This document shows positions 24,837 to 34,117 of a DNA stretch of 64,000 nt, piece by piece. Numbering within the stretch: the first letter of the stretch is position 1; the number at the start of each line of letters is the position of its first letter. Made by a program: the position numbers and the translations under genes. The DNA comes from Betaproteobacteria bacterium (GTDB lineage Bacteria; Bdellovibrionota_B; Oligoflexia; Silvanigrellales; Silvanigrellaceae), in assembly GCA_016868315.1 (NCBI GenBank), contig VGHE01000005.1, positions 62,001-126,000 on the forward strand. The letters run 5' to 3'. The notes under the pieces were generated by a model. That model saw nothing but the letters and a program-made list of their open reading frames with translations, made no database searches and had not been told where the DNA came from.

Positions 24837-26899
24837 ACCGAACGAAGACAAGAACTGGTTTCGGTGCATCGCTGCGACACTGGTTGCCGCTTTCTCTCCT
24901 CATATCCGTGAGCTCGCTGCTGGCTTGTTCTGCGAATGACGTTCTCTCCTCAAGTGGGCGGGCACTCGAGCGCGAGAACAAAACACAACAGCCTAGCGAG
25001 AATTCGAAAGACACATCTCAACAAAGCAATCCTTTGTACCCAGAGCCAAAAGCACCGCGCGCATCACGACTTCAAGCGGGAGAGATGAGCACATCGAAAG
25101 CTCTTGCAGTGCTCGCTGCTCTCGAGCGCTTTCAAGAGCGCTCGCTGCTTGACCCGCTCGTTTCGGTTGAGCAATTGCGAATCAAAATGAAGCAGCTGCT
25201 TGCGGATATCGATGGTCTGGCAGTTGCGGAAAATCTTCCTGAAGCAGAACTGATTCTGGCTCGACTCGCCGACATTCAAAAAAAGACATTGGATATTGCC
25301 GCGCTTGCAACTGAGACGCAACACAAGGGCGTGTGGTTGCTGTGGAGCGAGAAGCTGCTGTTCACATCGAGCGCGACACGTCATTATTTTTCGGAAATTG
25401 CGCTCAATCAGTATGAAAAGGCCATTGAACTTAACGACGAGAATACCTTCATAATTGCGCGCGAGCGACTTGCGCGACTGATACACTCCGACCACGAACG
25501 TAGGCTGGTCGCCATTTTGCGTCGGGCTTCAAAAGAGACCAAAGCCTACACATCAACTCTCGACCTTCTTGCATCTTCCGGCGGCGCTCTTGCACGGCTG
25601 AATTTGTATCAACGCTTCCTGACCGAACCGAGTGTCGAACTGGCAGAAGCAATTGCCAAAGCTGGTTTACCGCGTGTGTCTGACCTCGTGGGTGAAAACG
25701 CACATCTATCTGATGGCATTCCGTTCGTGCCCAACACTCGGCCTGCAATCCTCGAAGGTATCAATGGAAGTCTATTCCGTGACTTCAAAGACCAATGGAA
25801 AGAGCTGCAAAACTACTTCGACCACATTCGCAAAGTTCCTTCACGCTTCGCGCGCTCTCGCGACAAATGGCTTGATATGCATGAACAGGTGGAATCGCTT
25901 GTGGGGTTGTTGTCGGTCGACGACGCTCAGAAGAACAAACTGAAGCAGAGCATTGTGCAAACCTTTCGCTCGCGACAGTCACCTGAAGAGCTCGTATATA
26001 AAATGAACGGCATTGAGTTCCGCGAAGGCGATATCGTTCTTCTCCAGACGGGCGCCGTTGGGGGCCTGTGGGAAACCTTCACGCGCTCGGGCTCGATGCT
26101 AAGTCACCTCATGATGGTGACCTTCGGCGAAGACGGTCTGCCCTACACGGTCGAAATGAATTTCGGCCGTCTCCTAATTGCACCACTCGACCTTCATGCG
26201 GATCGCTTTACGGTCGTTCGTGGCAGGAACCTTGCAGCAGAGGAAAGACGCAAAATTCGCGCTTCATTCGCATCGCTGAAACGCCAGAACGTCCGCTATG
26301 ATTTCCGCTTCAACTCACACGACAGCAACCGCCTCTATTGTTCAGAACTCGCAGCCGCTGCTTTCAAGCGGGCTCAGGTCAACAGAAAACCGATTGTTTT
26401 CGAAGCGGCTTCAGATCGCGCCGCCGAATTGCTGAGGTCTGCGGGCATCCATGATCCCCAATTTTATGGTCAGGGAAGTTATTTGGCGAGTCCAGATTTT
26501 GAGGTTATCTCACAGCAAATTCAGTCCGATCCTATTCCTCTCATCCGCGGTCAACTGGTGCTCGAGGCATTCAGCAAACACGTTGCAACATCGTCTGCTG
26601 TGAAGTTGTATCGGCATCCCGAGGCACATCAGGTGCTCGCATTGTCGACTCTTGCACAAACCACAGACGACGAGATGCGCAGAGCACTTGGACCGCAAAG
26701 CTTCCTTTATGTTGTCATGACGCTCGATCGCCTTCTGCATGCAGTTGATACTGATGCCTATGGCCTCCAGCTCAACGCAGAGCGCAATAATGCCTTAAGC
26801 ATGTCGCGTATCAGCGAACTCAAAGATGCTGTTGAGAAATCGTTGCAAGACACCGTGCCAAAACACCTCTCTCCTGTGTTTCCGCCGGGGCAGCGCTGA
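24833..26899 (+). CDS. Lipoprotein with permuted NlpC/P60 (YiiX-like) peptidase domain
   Basis: 688 residues. Signal peptide with lipobox LLACS (Cys near residue 32), a long helical region to about 390, then a domain with EGDIVLLQTG, LSHLMMVTFG and, later, RLYCSELAAAAF. That order (GDIVL, then His, then a Cys in CSEL) is the circularly permuted papain-like NlpC/P60 family of YiiX/YebB. Members cleave amide or ester bonds; the substrate here may be peptidoglycan or a lipid and is unknown. The ATG overlaps the stop of the duplicated-domain protein. No terminator was seen after it. Confidence 0.75.
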   Translation: MNRTKTRTGFGASLRHWLPLSLLISVSSLLACSANDVLSSSGRALERENKTQQPSENSKDTSQQSNPLYPEPKAPRASRLQAGEMSTSKALAVLAALERFQERSLLDPLVSVEQLRIKMKQLLADIDGLAVAENLPEAELILARLADIQKKTLDIAALATETQHKGVWLLWSEKLLFTSSATRHYFSEIALNQYEKAIELNDENTFIIARERLARLIHSDHERRLVAILRRASKETKAYTSTLDLLASSGGALARLNLYQRFLTEPSVELAEAIAKAGLPRVSDLVGENAHLSDGIPFVPNTRPAILEGINGSLFRDFKDQWKELQNYFDHIRKVPSRFARSRDKWLDMHEQVESLVGLLSVDDAQKNKLKQSIVQTFRSRQSPEELVYKMNGIEFREGDIVLLQTGAVGGLWETFTRSGSMLSHLMMVTFGEDGLPYTVEMNFGRLLIAPLDLHADRFTVVRGRNLAAEERRKIRASFASLKRQNVRYDFRFNSHDSNRLYCSELAAAAFKRAQVNRKPIVFEAASDRAAELLRSAGIHDPQFYGQGSYLASPDFEVISQQIQSDPIPLIRGQLVLEAFSKHVATSSAVKLYRHPEAHQVLALSTLAQTTDDEMRRALGPQSFLYVVMTLDRLLHAVDTDAYGLQLNAERNNALSMSRISELKDAVEKSLQDTVPKHLSPVFPPGQR

Positions 26900-27085
26900 C
26901 GCACACCGAGCCTCATTTGCAAGGGAAATTTTTCCCATTGCCGTCAAAGTCTGCCGGGCACTGCAGATTCGGACGACAAGCCAACACCCCTTCGGCCGAT
27001 ACATGGTTTGACACTGAAAACTCTTAGAGGTTTGAGTGTCGCGGAGCACAAGGAAGTGCGCCGGCTATGCCATGGAGGGCTCCCT

Positions 27086-27421
27086 ATGCCTGATTTTTAT
27101 CTGGCTCAACGCCTCAAGAAACTGTGCGAGACTCCTTGCACACTTCTCTGGCTCGAAGGTTCGAAGCACGAAAGAGTTCTTTCGGTGCGTCTGCAGGAAA
27201 GCAAACTGATTCTGAACCTCTCGGATCAAACCAGCCGCGTGGTTGTGTTTGAACGCTACTCGGTGACTGCGGTCGGACTGCAGTTCTGGTCGCAGGGTCG
27301 CCCCGGCGTGTTGTTCCGATGGGAACAGGTTCCGCGGGAGGTTTGGGACTCGCGCAAGTCGACCGCTCTCAAGATGCCCCACGTCCCCAATCCGGATGAA
27401 CCACCACCCACAGCTGCTTGA
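27086..27421 (+). CDS. Hypothetical protein (111 residues)
   Basis: A soluble, mostly beta-type protein with no signal peptide (strands such as LLWLEGS, VLSVRL, KLILNLS, VVVFERYSV). The ATG at 27086 has GGAGGG six bases upstream; the frame is open for 26 more codons upstream without a site. It follows the YiiX-like lipoprotein by 186 bases and is convergent with the minus-strand operon. The strand pattern is a little like small barrel or PilZ-type folds, but no motif supports it. Not recognised. Confidence 0.6.
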   Translation: MPDFYLAQRLKKLCETPCTLLWLEGSKHERVLSVRLQESKLILNLSDQTSRVVVFERYSVTAVGLQFWSQGRPGVLFRWEQVPREVWDSRKSTALKMPHVPNPDEPPPTAA

Positions 27422-27483
27422 AAAGCGCTGTGGCGTCGTTTGAGGAGCTCTGCTCACATCTCCTAGCGACCTACGTGCGGATC

Positions 27484-28845
27484 TCAATCGAGCTGGCAGG
27501 AGAGCAACTGGCGGTAGTGCTTCTCGACGTCTTGAGCAAAACGCTCGCGCTTTCCCGGGATGCCGTTAAAGGAATACGCCAACTGATACAGGTCACTCGA
27601 ACCAGCGGCTACCTTGGCTGCGACCTGGCGTAAGCCGAAGCGCAAATTTGTTAGCATGTTGTGTGTGATTCCCCGCCACGCGGGATCCTCTTGCGGCAGT
27701 TTGCGACCTGCGGGAGTCACCGCTGCGCTCACCCGCGCCAGACCAACACCTCGACACCGTCCGCGCCAGCACTCGTCGTGCCACAAACCAAGCCGACTCT
27801 GGGTCATCACAAAGGCCATGTAGGCCTCTACCGGACGCAAGCGACCGGTTGCCCACGCACGAAATGTCTGTGCTTCGGGCGAGTGAGGTTCGTGCACTAC
27901 GCGATAAAAGCAACCTTTGAGAAAACGCGCCCGTCCACACACATCGAGTGTGTGAAAATCTTTGTTGCCTAGCAGGGCTGAATCCTCGCTGCGATCGAGC
28001 GGATAAACCTGAGGTTGCTGCAGGGACAGCAGACGCCTATCGATTGTTGTAAAATCGGCTGTTCCGGGTCGCTCATCCCAACTGTGCACACAGTAGGTTG
28101 GTGCACGTGGAGTGTCATCGACCTGTGCAACAACAGATTTTGCAGGCTGCTCTTTGACCGGCGCTGGAACTTCGACAGGCTGCTCTTTGACCGGCACCGG
28201 AACTTCTGCGGGCTGCTCTTTGACCGGCACCGGAACCTCCGCGGGCACAGAGCCTTTTTCAAGTGCTGGTTTTGTAATTTCGGGACGCACGGCCGCAGGA
28301 GATTCCTCGTTGGCAAATTTGAGAAAATCAGGAGGCCAGACGATTTCATCACATTGGCTCTGCTGCACCGCTGGCACTGTTGCACGACAGGCCATAATCT
28401 GTTGCAAAGTGAATGGACCATAAATATTGTCCGAACCGATACACACTCCATTTCGGCCAGGTGAGGTACCAGGCGGACAGCCCTGCTTGTAATTCGATAC
28501 AAGAGACATCAGGAGCTCGAATGGCCAATCCTGTTTTTGCACACAGGTGGAAGCATCCTCAGGGGATTTCTCGCGACACAACTCCTGAAGCTGCAGCGGA
28601 AAAGGTCCCAGTGCAAATCCACCACGCGTCACACAAACCCGAGGAAAAGAATTAAAACGTGTCCCGGAAGGACACACAGCAGATGTGGCATCCGGGCTCG
28701 CTCGGCTTGAAATAGAACCTGAGGCGCTCTCTTTTGATCCGCTCGAAGACTCTTTGACTGAGTTGCGAGACACGCAGCCAGTTATGAGCAAGCCCAGAGC
28801 GCAGCCCATAGAAAAGGTCAGCGAGACAAAAGAACGGACACGCAT
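27484..28845 (-). CDS. Lipoprotein with EVPxPVKEQP repeats and a degenerate lytic-transglycosylase-like C-terminus
   Basis: 453 residues. Lipobox LLITGC near residue 24. Residues 55-170 hold two Cys-rich units that align (CPSGT...VCVTRGG...GPFPLQ and CPPGTS...VCIGSD...YGPFTLQ). Three near-identical 11-residue repeats (PAEVPVPVKEQ type) follow near 195-230. The C-terminal part (AYMAFVMTQSRLG ... GVGLARVS ... LAYSFNGIPG) has the SLT transglycosylase layout, but the catalytic Glu of the ESxxG motif appears to be Gln. It could bind peptidoglycan without cutting. Last gene of the coupled minus-strand operon; TGATG overlap with the upstream gene. Confidence 0.6.
   Translation of the reverse strand: MRVRSFVSLTFSMGCALGLLITGCVSRNSVKESSSGSKESASGSISSRASPDATSAVCPSGTRFNSFPRVCVTRGGFALGPFPLQLQELCREKSPEDASTCVQKQDWPFELLMSLVSNYKQGCPPGTSPGRNGVCIGSDNIYGPFTLQQIMACRATVPAVQQSQCDEIVWPPDFLKFANEESPAAVRPEITKPALEKGSVPAEVPVPVKEQPAEVPVPVKEQPVEVPAPVKEQPAKSVVAQVDDTPRAPTYCVHSWDERPGTADFTTIDRRLLSLQQPQVYPLDRSEDSALLGNKDFHTLDVCGRARFLKGCFYRVVHEPHSPEAQTFRAWATGRLRPVEAYMAFVMTQSRLGLWHDECWRGRCRGVGLARVSAAVTPAGRKLPQEDPAWRGITHNMLTNLRFGLRQVAAKVAAGSSDLYQLAYSFNGIPGKRERFAQDVEKHYRQLLSCQLD
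28145..28244. repeat. Three 33-base in-frame repeats in a lipoprotein gene
   Basis: Three copies of a 33-base unit (plus strand GGCTGCTCTTTGACCGGC core) encode an 11-residue Pro/Val/Glu repeat between the Cys-rich and C-terminal domains. Copies differ at a few bases. Length is a multiple of three, so copy number can change without a frameshift; it probably acts as an envelope spacer. Confidence 0.8.
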
Positions 28846-30728
28846 CAAGGTTTGGAACCCTCCAGAGTCCGCCTGTATGAACGCAAACAGACACGAAAAA
28901 ATTCAGCTGCCTGAGCGACATCGTAACCGCGCTGCTCGCAGACGCCAACATTCCAAACGGGTGTCAAAATCACATTGAATTTAGGATCAGAGAAAATCCA
29001 TTCACTTCCACCAATTCCCAGCGCAACTGGTTCACCCTGGCTTGAAACCACATTAGGACTGTAGAGATCAGCAGTTGCTAGTTGCTCACCAACTCCAAGA
29101 AACATCTTTGCCTTGAGAGTCGACTGTTGTACCGAGAGGGTCATCACATCCTCGGCGACCGGCACAACGAAAGCCATCAAAGCAGCACAGGCAGAGATTT
29201 GAGAAAAGGCCAACCAACGCGCAACTCCTCCTGAGAAGAGCGGGGAAAGCTTTCCGCGCTGCACACCCAGCTCGCCCCAGGACCGCAACAAAATTGCGCC
29301 AAAGCCCAAAAGCAGCCCCGACAGCACCAGACCAAGCGACAGCGAGCTGGAGTGTTGCAAGAGCGAGGCGAGCACCGCTTCTTCGCGCGGCTTCAGCTGA
29401 ATTTGAGCTGCCAAAATCGGCTCCCACAGCAACACTGCACAGCCCAGCAACACGAGCGCCAATGGAAGAATAAAAGCAGACCACTGAGCAAAAAAATGCA
29501 ACGCCTTTTGGGGAATCTTGTGCATTGAAAAAGAGCTATCGTGACCCGCAAAACTCGCAAGCAAAGCAAGTGCAGGCCAGATAGGCCAAATATAATTGGG
29601 CAGTTTTGTAGCGAGAAAGGAAAAGAACACCAGACAAAAAAGGCTCCAAGATATAAGCCAACGTTGAACTGCCCTCGATTTTTCAACAGCTGGAGTTCGC
29701 TTATTCTCAACGCGAGATTCAGGCTTCTTTTGAGTTCCTATGACGTAAACATAGGCAAGCCACGACAACGTAAAACCAGCTCCAAGGAGAACTATGGGAA
29801 CGTAGTAAAACACACTCCCACTGTGCCCCTCAAAGGCAGTCGTTGCCCGACCAAAGTGATGCTTGATAAAAAACTCTTCAACAAATGCACTTCCACCGCT
29901 GCTCCACAAAAGCCAGTAAAAACCAGCCGAGAAGAGTGCTGCCACCAACCATGCTGGAAAGAAATCGCGCAGCCCAGAATGCAATACGTTTAAAAAACTT
30001 CCACGCGGATTTTCTCGCCATTGAGATCCCTGCTGAAGCACAAGAAACACGACAGCCGCACCCGCAGGTAGAACCAAGCCAATGAGACCTTTGGTCATTG
30101 CCGCGCCTGTCATTCCAACAACTGAGCCGCAAAACAGCATCCAGGAAAAGCCAACTTGCTCGGAGTGACGGCTGACTCGCAAAGCCTCACAGCAAAAATA
30201 TAGAGATGTGAAAAAGACCAACATCGGGTCGAGAAGAATAGCCGAGGAAGAGATGGTGGGAAGAAAACTCATCAACAGAAAAAAAGCCGGAGGAATTCCC
30301 GCTTCATGGGTACGACGCATCTCGAAATCAGTGGCCTGACGCACCCCGGAAAGCAACATCCAGGTACGGTGTAACAGCCATGCAAGTGCGACCGCGAAAA
30401 AAATGCTCACCGTACGGCTTGAAAATGAAGTTACCTGTGGAGCACTTCCATCGGCCAGCGCACTGAACGCAGCGAGTACCGAAATATAAAAGGGAGGCTT
30501 ATGATTGTAGGCTTCACCATTGAACAATGGCTGGCTAAGCCATCCACCGGCACGTTTCATTTCTTCGGCCATTTGGCGATACACGGACTCGTCGAAATCA
30601 AAAGGCTCGATAGCCAGAGACCGCAACCAGAAAAAGGCGAGACAGCCACCCACGCCCATCAGTATCATTGGACTCAAAGCAAGCCGAGCAAGTCTTCTCC
30701 ACGCTGAAATTTCAGGTTCCGGAAACAT
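28845..30728 (-). CDS. Integral membrane glycosyltransferase, ArnT/PMT type (GT39/GT83-like)
   Basis: 627 residues with about eleven hydrophobic segments. The first periplasmic loop has FDFDESVYRQMAEEM, the Asp-Glu motif of polyprenyl-phosphate-sugar transferases (ArnT and relatives), followed by YNHKPPFYI, which also matches the family. Such enzymes move a sugar from a lipid carrier to lipid A or a protein at the periplasmic face. The acceptor is unknown. ATG 30728 is chosen (AAGGA upstream); it overlaps the end of the methyltransferase gene by 17 bases. The stop overlaps the next lipoprotein start. Confidence 0.8.
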   Translation of the reverse strand: MFPEPEISAWRRLARLALSPMILMGVGGCLAFFWLRSLAIEPFDFDESVYRQMAEEMKRAGGWLSQPLFNGEAYNHKPPFYISVLAAFSALADGSAPQVTSFSSRTVSIFFAVALAWLLHRTWMLLSGVRQATDFEMRRTHEAGIPPAFFLLMSFLPTISSSAILLDPMLVFFTSLYFCCEALRVSRHSEQVGFSWMLFCGSVVGMTGAAMTKGLIGLVLPAGAAVVFLVLQQGSQWRENPRGSFLNVLHSGLRDFFPAWLVAALFSAGFYWLLWSSGGSAFVEEFFIKHHFGRATTAFEGHSGSVFYYVPIVLLGAGFTLSWLAYVYVIGTQKKPESRVENKRTPAVEKSRAVQRWLISWSLFCLVFFSFLATKLPNYIWPIWPALALLASFAGHDSSFSMHKIPQKALHFFAQWSAFILPLALVLLGCAVLLWEPILAAQIQLKPREEAVLASLLQHSSSLSLGLVLSGLLLGFGAILLRSWGELGVQRGKLSPLFSGGVARWLAFSQISACAALMAFVVPVAEDVMTLSVQQSTLKAKMFLGVGEQLATADLYSPNVVSSQGEPVALGIGGSEWIFSDPKFNVILTPVWNVGVCEQRGYDVAQAAEFFRVCLRSYRRTLEGSKP

Positions 30729-31482
30729 CGGAGGATTCCTTTTTGGTTTTTCGGGTGCCAAGTTGAATTTGGATCTGACTGAAAAAACCACGTAGCATGC
30801 TGCCTTCGCGTTCCGTAATTTGTGCTCTGTTCAAAATGCGGTGGAAATAATGCAAAAGCCTGTCTGGATTGCCGTCGCGGTTAAGTTCAACCTCAACCAT
30901 GACCTGTTTCCAGTGGTCAATCAGACTCAACAAACTCTGCGCAGCAATTGGCTTTTCGCTTTCAAGACGCGTTGCGACTGTCGGCTTCTCGGGGAGGCTT
31001 GAGCCTCCCTGCCAAAGCGCGCCTGCGAGCACGACTCCCACGGCCTGGCTCAAGTTCATGGAGGGCATGCCCGGATGAGTTGGTAATGTGCACAAATGTG
31101 TGCAGAGCGAGAGATCGTCGTGAGAAAGTCCGGTGTCCTCAGGGCCAAAAACCAAACAATTGACCCCACTTTGGGCGCGCAGTTCGGGAAGCTCCGACCA
31201 ACCAAGATCAGGCCTTCGCATGTCACCCATGCGCCGGCTGAAGCCGATGATTGTGTCGGCCTCACCCAGAGCTTCGCGCAGAGTGGCGCACACCTTGAAG
31301 CCTTCCAAAATGCCACGCGCATGATGCGTTGCGAGCATACGTGCTTCATCCGAAAGAACATCGCAACGGGGTGCAACAACATGCACGTCGTTGACGCCAA
31401 AATTACCGCACAAACGTGCGACTGCACCCACATTGCTGGCATGCATGGGAGCAACCAAAACAATGCGCAGACCAGTGTTCAC
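30712..31482 (-). CDS. trmJ: SpoU/TrmH-family RNA 2'-O-methyltransferase, TrmJ-like
   Basis: 256 residues. SPOUT-fold motifs: RIVLVAPMHASNVGAVAR (motif 1, Asn and Arg), CLVFGPEDTGLS (motif 2) and MPSMNLSQAVGVV (motif 3, SAM knot). Like TrmJ it has a C-terminal helical extension of about 90 residues. TrmJ methylates the 2'-O of position 32 in tRNAs. The start is taken as GTG 31482, which overlaps the upstream stop in GTGA and has GGAG eight bases before. The family is sure; the exact target RNA is inferred. Confidence 0.85.
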   Translation of the reverse strand: MNTGLRIVLVAPMHASNVGAVARLCGNFGVNDVHVVAPRCDVLSDEARMLATHHARGILEGFKVCATLREALGEADTIIGFSRRMGDMRRPDLGWSELPELRAQSGVNCLVFGPEDTGLSHDDLSLCTHLCTLPTHPGMPSMNLSQAVGVVLAGALWQGGSSLPEKPTVATRLESEKPIAAQSLLSLIDHWKQVMVEVELNRDGNPDRLLHYFHRILNRAQITEREGSMLRGFFSQIQIQLGTRKTKKESSDVSGT

Positions 31483-32159
31483 AGAATTTTCTCCAGACAA
31501 TGTTTGTAGAGCAATTCCTGGGCAGCATGAGATGCCTTTAAATGATGCTCACGCCACTGTGGATGAGCTTCCGGACCAACAACATTGCTGACCCCAAGCA
31601 CTGCTCCCCAAGGCACACCGAAGTCTTCTGCCGCGAGTGCAACGCCATAAAGTTCAAGATTTTCGAAATCACCCTGACCTGCCAGCACGCGGGACAACTC
31701 AGGTGCAAGAGTGATTCCAGGTGTCGACAACGCCGAAAGAGTGGCGCTTGAAAAAGGCTCAAGACCTGCTTGCAGGCGCTCGTAGCCCGACTTCAGACCT
31801 GGCAAATAGGAGTCACCACGGAGGAGGTCACCATCACACCAAGACACGGCAGACACAAAATGCGCACTCTCGAGCGCATGCTGGCTCGCATAGGCTCCCG
31901 CGGTGGCCAGAAAAAACACCGCGTCAGGTTGAGAGCCATGAAATTTGCTGACAGAAAGCAGGTGTGTCAACGCTGTTGCTGCGCGCGGAGAACCCACCCC
32001 CGTTCTTAAAAATCCAACAGAACCGCACAACGTAACGTGCTCATTGTAGGCAACCGAATGGCTTTTTGCAGCAAGTGCATCGACCAGGTCGCGCTGCTCT
32101 GGCCACCAGGCGGAAACCACCCACGTCCGGATGCTCGACAGTCCCTCGGCTGAATTCAT
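31479..32159 (-). CDS. Nucleoside phosphorylase-superfamily nucleosidase (MTA/SAH or futalosine hydrolase-like)
   Basis: 226 residues. The region FLATAGAYAS corresponds to the phosphate/ribose loop, and LELYGVALAAEDFGVPWGAVLGVSNVVG near residue 170 corresponds to the EMExxAxAxVxxxxxxPxxxxRxxSD signature of the PNP_UDP_1 family; the usual MEG Glu is shifted to ELYG and the final Asp is Asn. These enzymes break glycosidic bonds of methylthioadenosine, S-adenosylhomocysteine or futalosine. The substrate cannot be assigned. It overlaps both neighbours by four bases. Confidence 0.65.
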   Translation of the reverse strand: MNSAEGLSSIRTWVVSAWWPEQRDLVDALAAKSHSVAYNEHVTLCGSVGFLRTGVGSPRAATALTHLLSVSKFHGSQPDAVFFLATAGAYASQHALESAHFVSAVSWCDGDLLRGDSYLPGLKSGYERLQAGLEPFSSATLSALSTPGITLAPELSRVLAGQGDFENLELYGVALAAEDFGVPWGAVLGVSNVVGPEAHPQWREHHLKASHAAQELLYKHCLEKIL

Positions 32160-34117
32160 GTTTTCTCCATATCATTGTTCAGTTTCAAAAGCTGCTCACT
32201 GCTTTCCATCCAATCGGTTTCGACCTCTGCAAGTTTCTCACGGAGGGACAGCTGTTCTTCGCCAAGCTTCTGAGCCATCACAAAATCGCTACCTACGTTT
32301 TCAAGCTTCAGTTCGAGGTCTCTGAGAGAATCGCCGAACCGAGTCATTTGCTGTTCGAGCTCGTCAATTTTTTTCTGTAAGCGCTGACGTTCACGCTTTA
32401 CGACCTGTGCATCGGCACGTTGTTGTAAACGAGACTCCTTGTCTGAGGAGCCCTTATTCGGCTGCGTTGAATCAGGCACTGCTGAAGCTGCATCGAGGAT
32501 ATTGGGAAATCCGCTGACCTGTGCCAAGCGAGGATAGTCTTCCAGATTCCCCTCAAAAAGCGCGTAGCGGCCGCCAGGCAGCATGACAAAAATATGTGTT
32601 GCAAACGAATTTATGAATTCACGATCATGGCTCACACAGAAAACTGTGCCTTCATAATCCTGCAGAGATTCTGAGAGAATTTCAGCACTAGACATGTCGA
32701 GATGGTTGGTAGGTTCATCGAGCAGCAGAAAATTAGCTTTTTGCGACAACAGAATTGCGAGACCAACCCGATTTTTTTCGCCTCCCGAGAGCACACCGAC
32801 CTGTTTAAAAACATCGTCGCCATGGAATAAAAAACTACCGAGCAGCGCTCGAGCTTCTTTCTCGCTGAGAGACGTGCGTGCAAGCACATTCTCCAGAACT
32901 GTTTTTTGAGGCTGAAGTACCGAGAGCTGATCTTGGGCAAAGTAAGCAGGAATGACCTGGTGACCGCTCACATACTTTCCCAGGATGGGCGGAATGACTT
33001 CCGCGAAGGTCTGCAGAAGTGTGGACTTGCCAATACCGTTTGCACCAATCACACAGATCTTCTGACCACGTATGATGTTCAATTGGATGCCACAGGCCAG
33101 AGGCTGAGCGTTTGCATAGCCAATGGAAAGATCTTCCACTTTGAGAACATCTTTACCGCTGGGTGTGGCTGCAGGAAATGAGAATGCAACCGAATTCTCT
33201 TGTTCGGGCAAATCGAGATCGTCTTCAAGATCTTGCAAACGGGCGAGCATCTTTACCCTCGCCTGTGCCTGCCGTGCCTTGGTCGCCTTTGCACCGAAGC
33301 GTTCTACAAAGCGCGTCAGCTCGGCCTTGCGGCGTGCAATGGCTTCAGCCCGCGCAACGTCCTGCTGTTCAAATTGCTCCTTCTGATCAAGAAAGGCATC
33401 GAAGTTTCCTTTGTAGCTGCGCAAATTTCCACGTGAAAGATGCAAAGTAATTGTTGCGAGGCGGTTCAAAAGACCGCGGTCATGCGACACGAAAACAAGA
33501 CAGCCACGAAACTGCTTCAGATAATTTTCGACCCACACCAGACTCGGCAGGTCGAGGTGGTTGGTCGGCTCGTCGAGAACCAGGAATTGCGGGTCGTTGA
33601 GAAAGACCTTGGCGAGCTCCAAGCGCATACGCCAGCCCCCCGACAACGTTTTCGGGTTAACCTCAAACTGTGCTGTACGAAAGCCAAGACCTGTTAGGAT
33701 TCCACGCGCTCGACTCTCTAACGCAGGACCACCTGCGTCTTGAAAATCAGCCTCGGCCTTCTCGAAGGCTGCTAGTGCTGCGGGGTCTCCCAAAGCGACC
33801 AGCTTGATTTGCGCCGCATCACGTATGCGCATGAGTTCACTGATGCGCAGGTGGCCAGCCACGCACTCTTGCAACAGGTTGGTCACGGGATTGGGGTTTG
33901 GTTCCTGAGGCAAATACCCAATCACGCATTCACGTGGCCGAATCATTGCTCCGGAGTCGGCCTCTTCAATCCCACACATGATATTGAGAAGTGTGGTTTT
34001 GCCGGCACCATTGGCACCCACTAAAGCAACCCTCTCTCCCGCGGGAAAGTGGTAGGTTGCATCTTTCAGAATAACCTTTGGTCCATAAGATTTATTAAGA
34101 CCTTCGAGCCTTATCAC
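32156..34117 (-). CDS. ABC-F family ATPase (YheS/Uup type)
   Basis: 653 residues with two ABC domains and no membrane segments. First domain: Walker A GANGAGKT, signature LSGGWRMR, Walker B LVLDEPTNHLD; second: GANGIGKST, LSGGEKNR, LLLDEPTNHLD. The linker between them is charged and helical, and the last 110 residues form a coiled coil (LQKKIDELEQQM). ABC-F proteins act on ribosomes stalled in translation. The first domain has a VGANGAGKTTLL start as in EttA/Uup/YheS; the subtype is not certain. Start GTG 34117 (GTGA overlap with the hydrolase) or 34123. Coupled to the nucleosidase downstream. Confidence 0.93.
   Translation of the reverse strand: MIRLEGLNKSYGPKVILKDATYHFPAGERVALVGANGAGKTTLLNIMCGIEEADSGAMIRPRECVIGYLPQEPNPNPVTNLLQECVAGHLRISELMRIRDAAQIKLVALGDPAALAAFEKAEADFQDAGGPALESRARGILTGLGFRTAQFEVNPKTLSGGWRMRLELAKVFLNDPQFLVLDEPTNHLDLPSLVWVENYLKQFRGCLVFVSHDRGLLNRLATITLHLSRGNLRSYKGNFDAFLDQKEQFEQQDVARAEAIARRKAELTRFVERFGAKATKARQAQARVKMLARLQDLEDDLDLPEQENSVAFSFPAATPSGKDVLKVEDLSIGYANAQPLACGIQLNIIRGQKICVIGANGIGKSTLLQTFAEVIPPILGKYVSGHQVIPAYFAQDQLSVLQPQKTVLENVLARTSLSEKEARALLGSFLFHGDDVFKQVGVLSGGEKNRVGLAILLSQKANFLLLDEPTNHLDMSSAEILSESLQDYEGTVFCVSHDREFINSFATHIFVMLPGGRYALFEGNLEDYPRLAQVSGFPNILDAASAVPDSTQPNKGSSDKESRLQQRADAQVVKRERQRLQKKIDELEQQMTRFGDSLRDLELKLENVGSDFVMAQKLGEEQLSLREKLAEVETDWMESSEQLLKLNNDMEKT

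Noticed and set aside
28145-28244. Possible CRISPR-like repeat array
   Set aside because: Three contiguous in-frame repeats with no spacers, inside a lipoprotein coding sequence.
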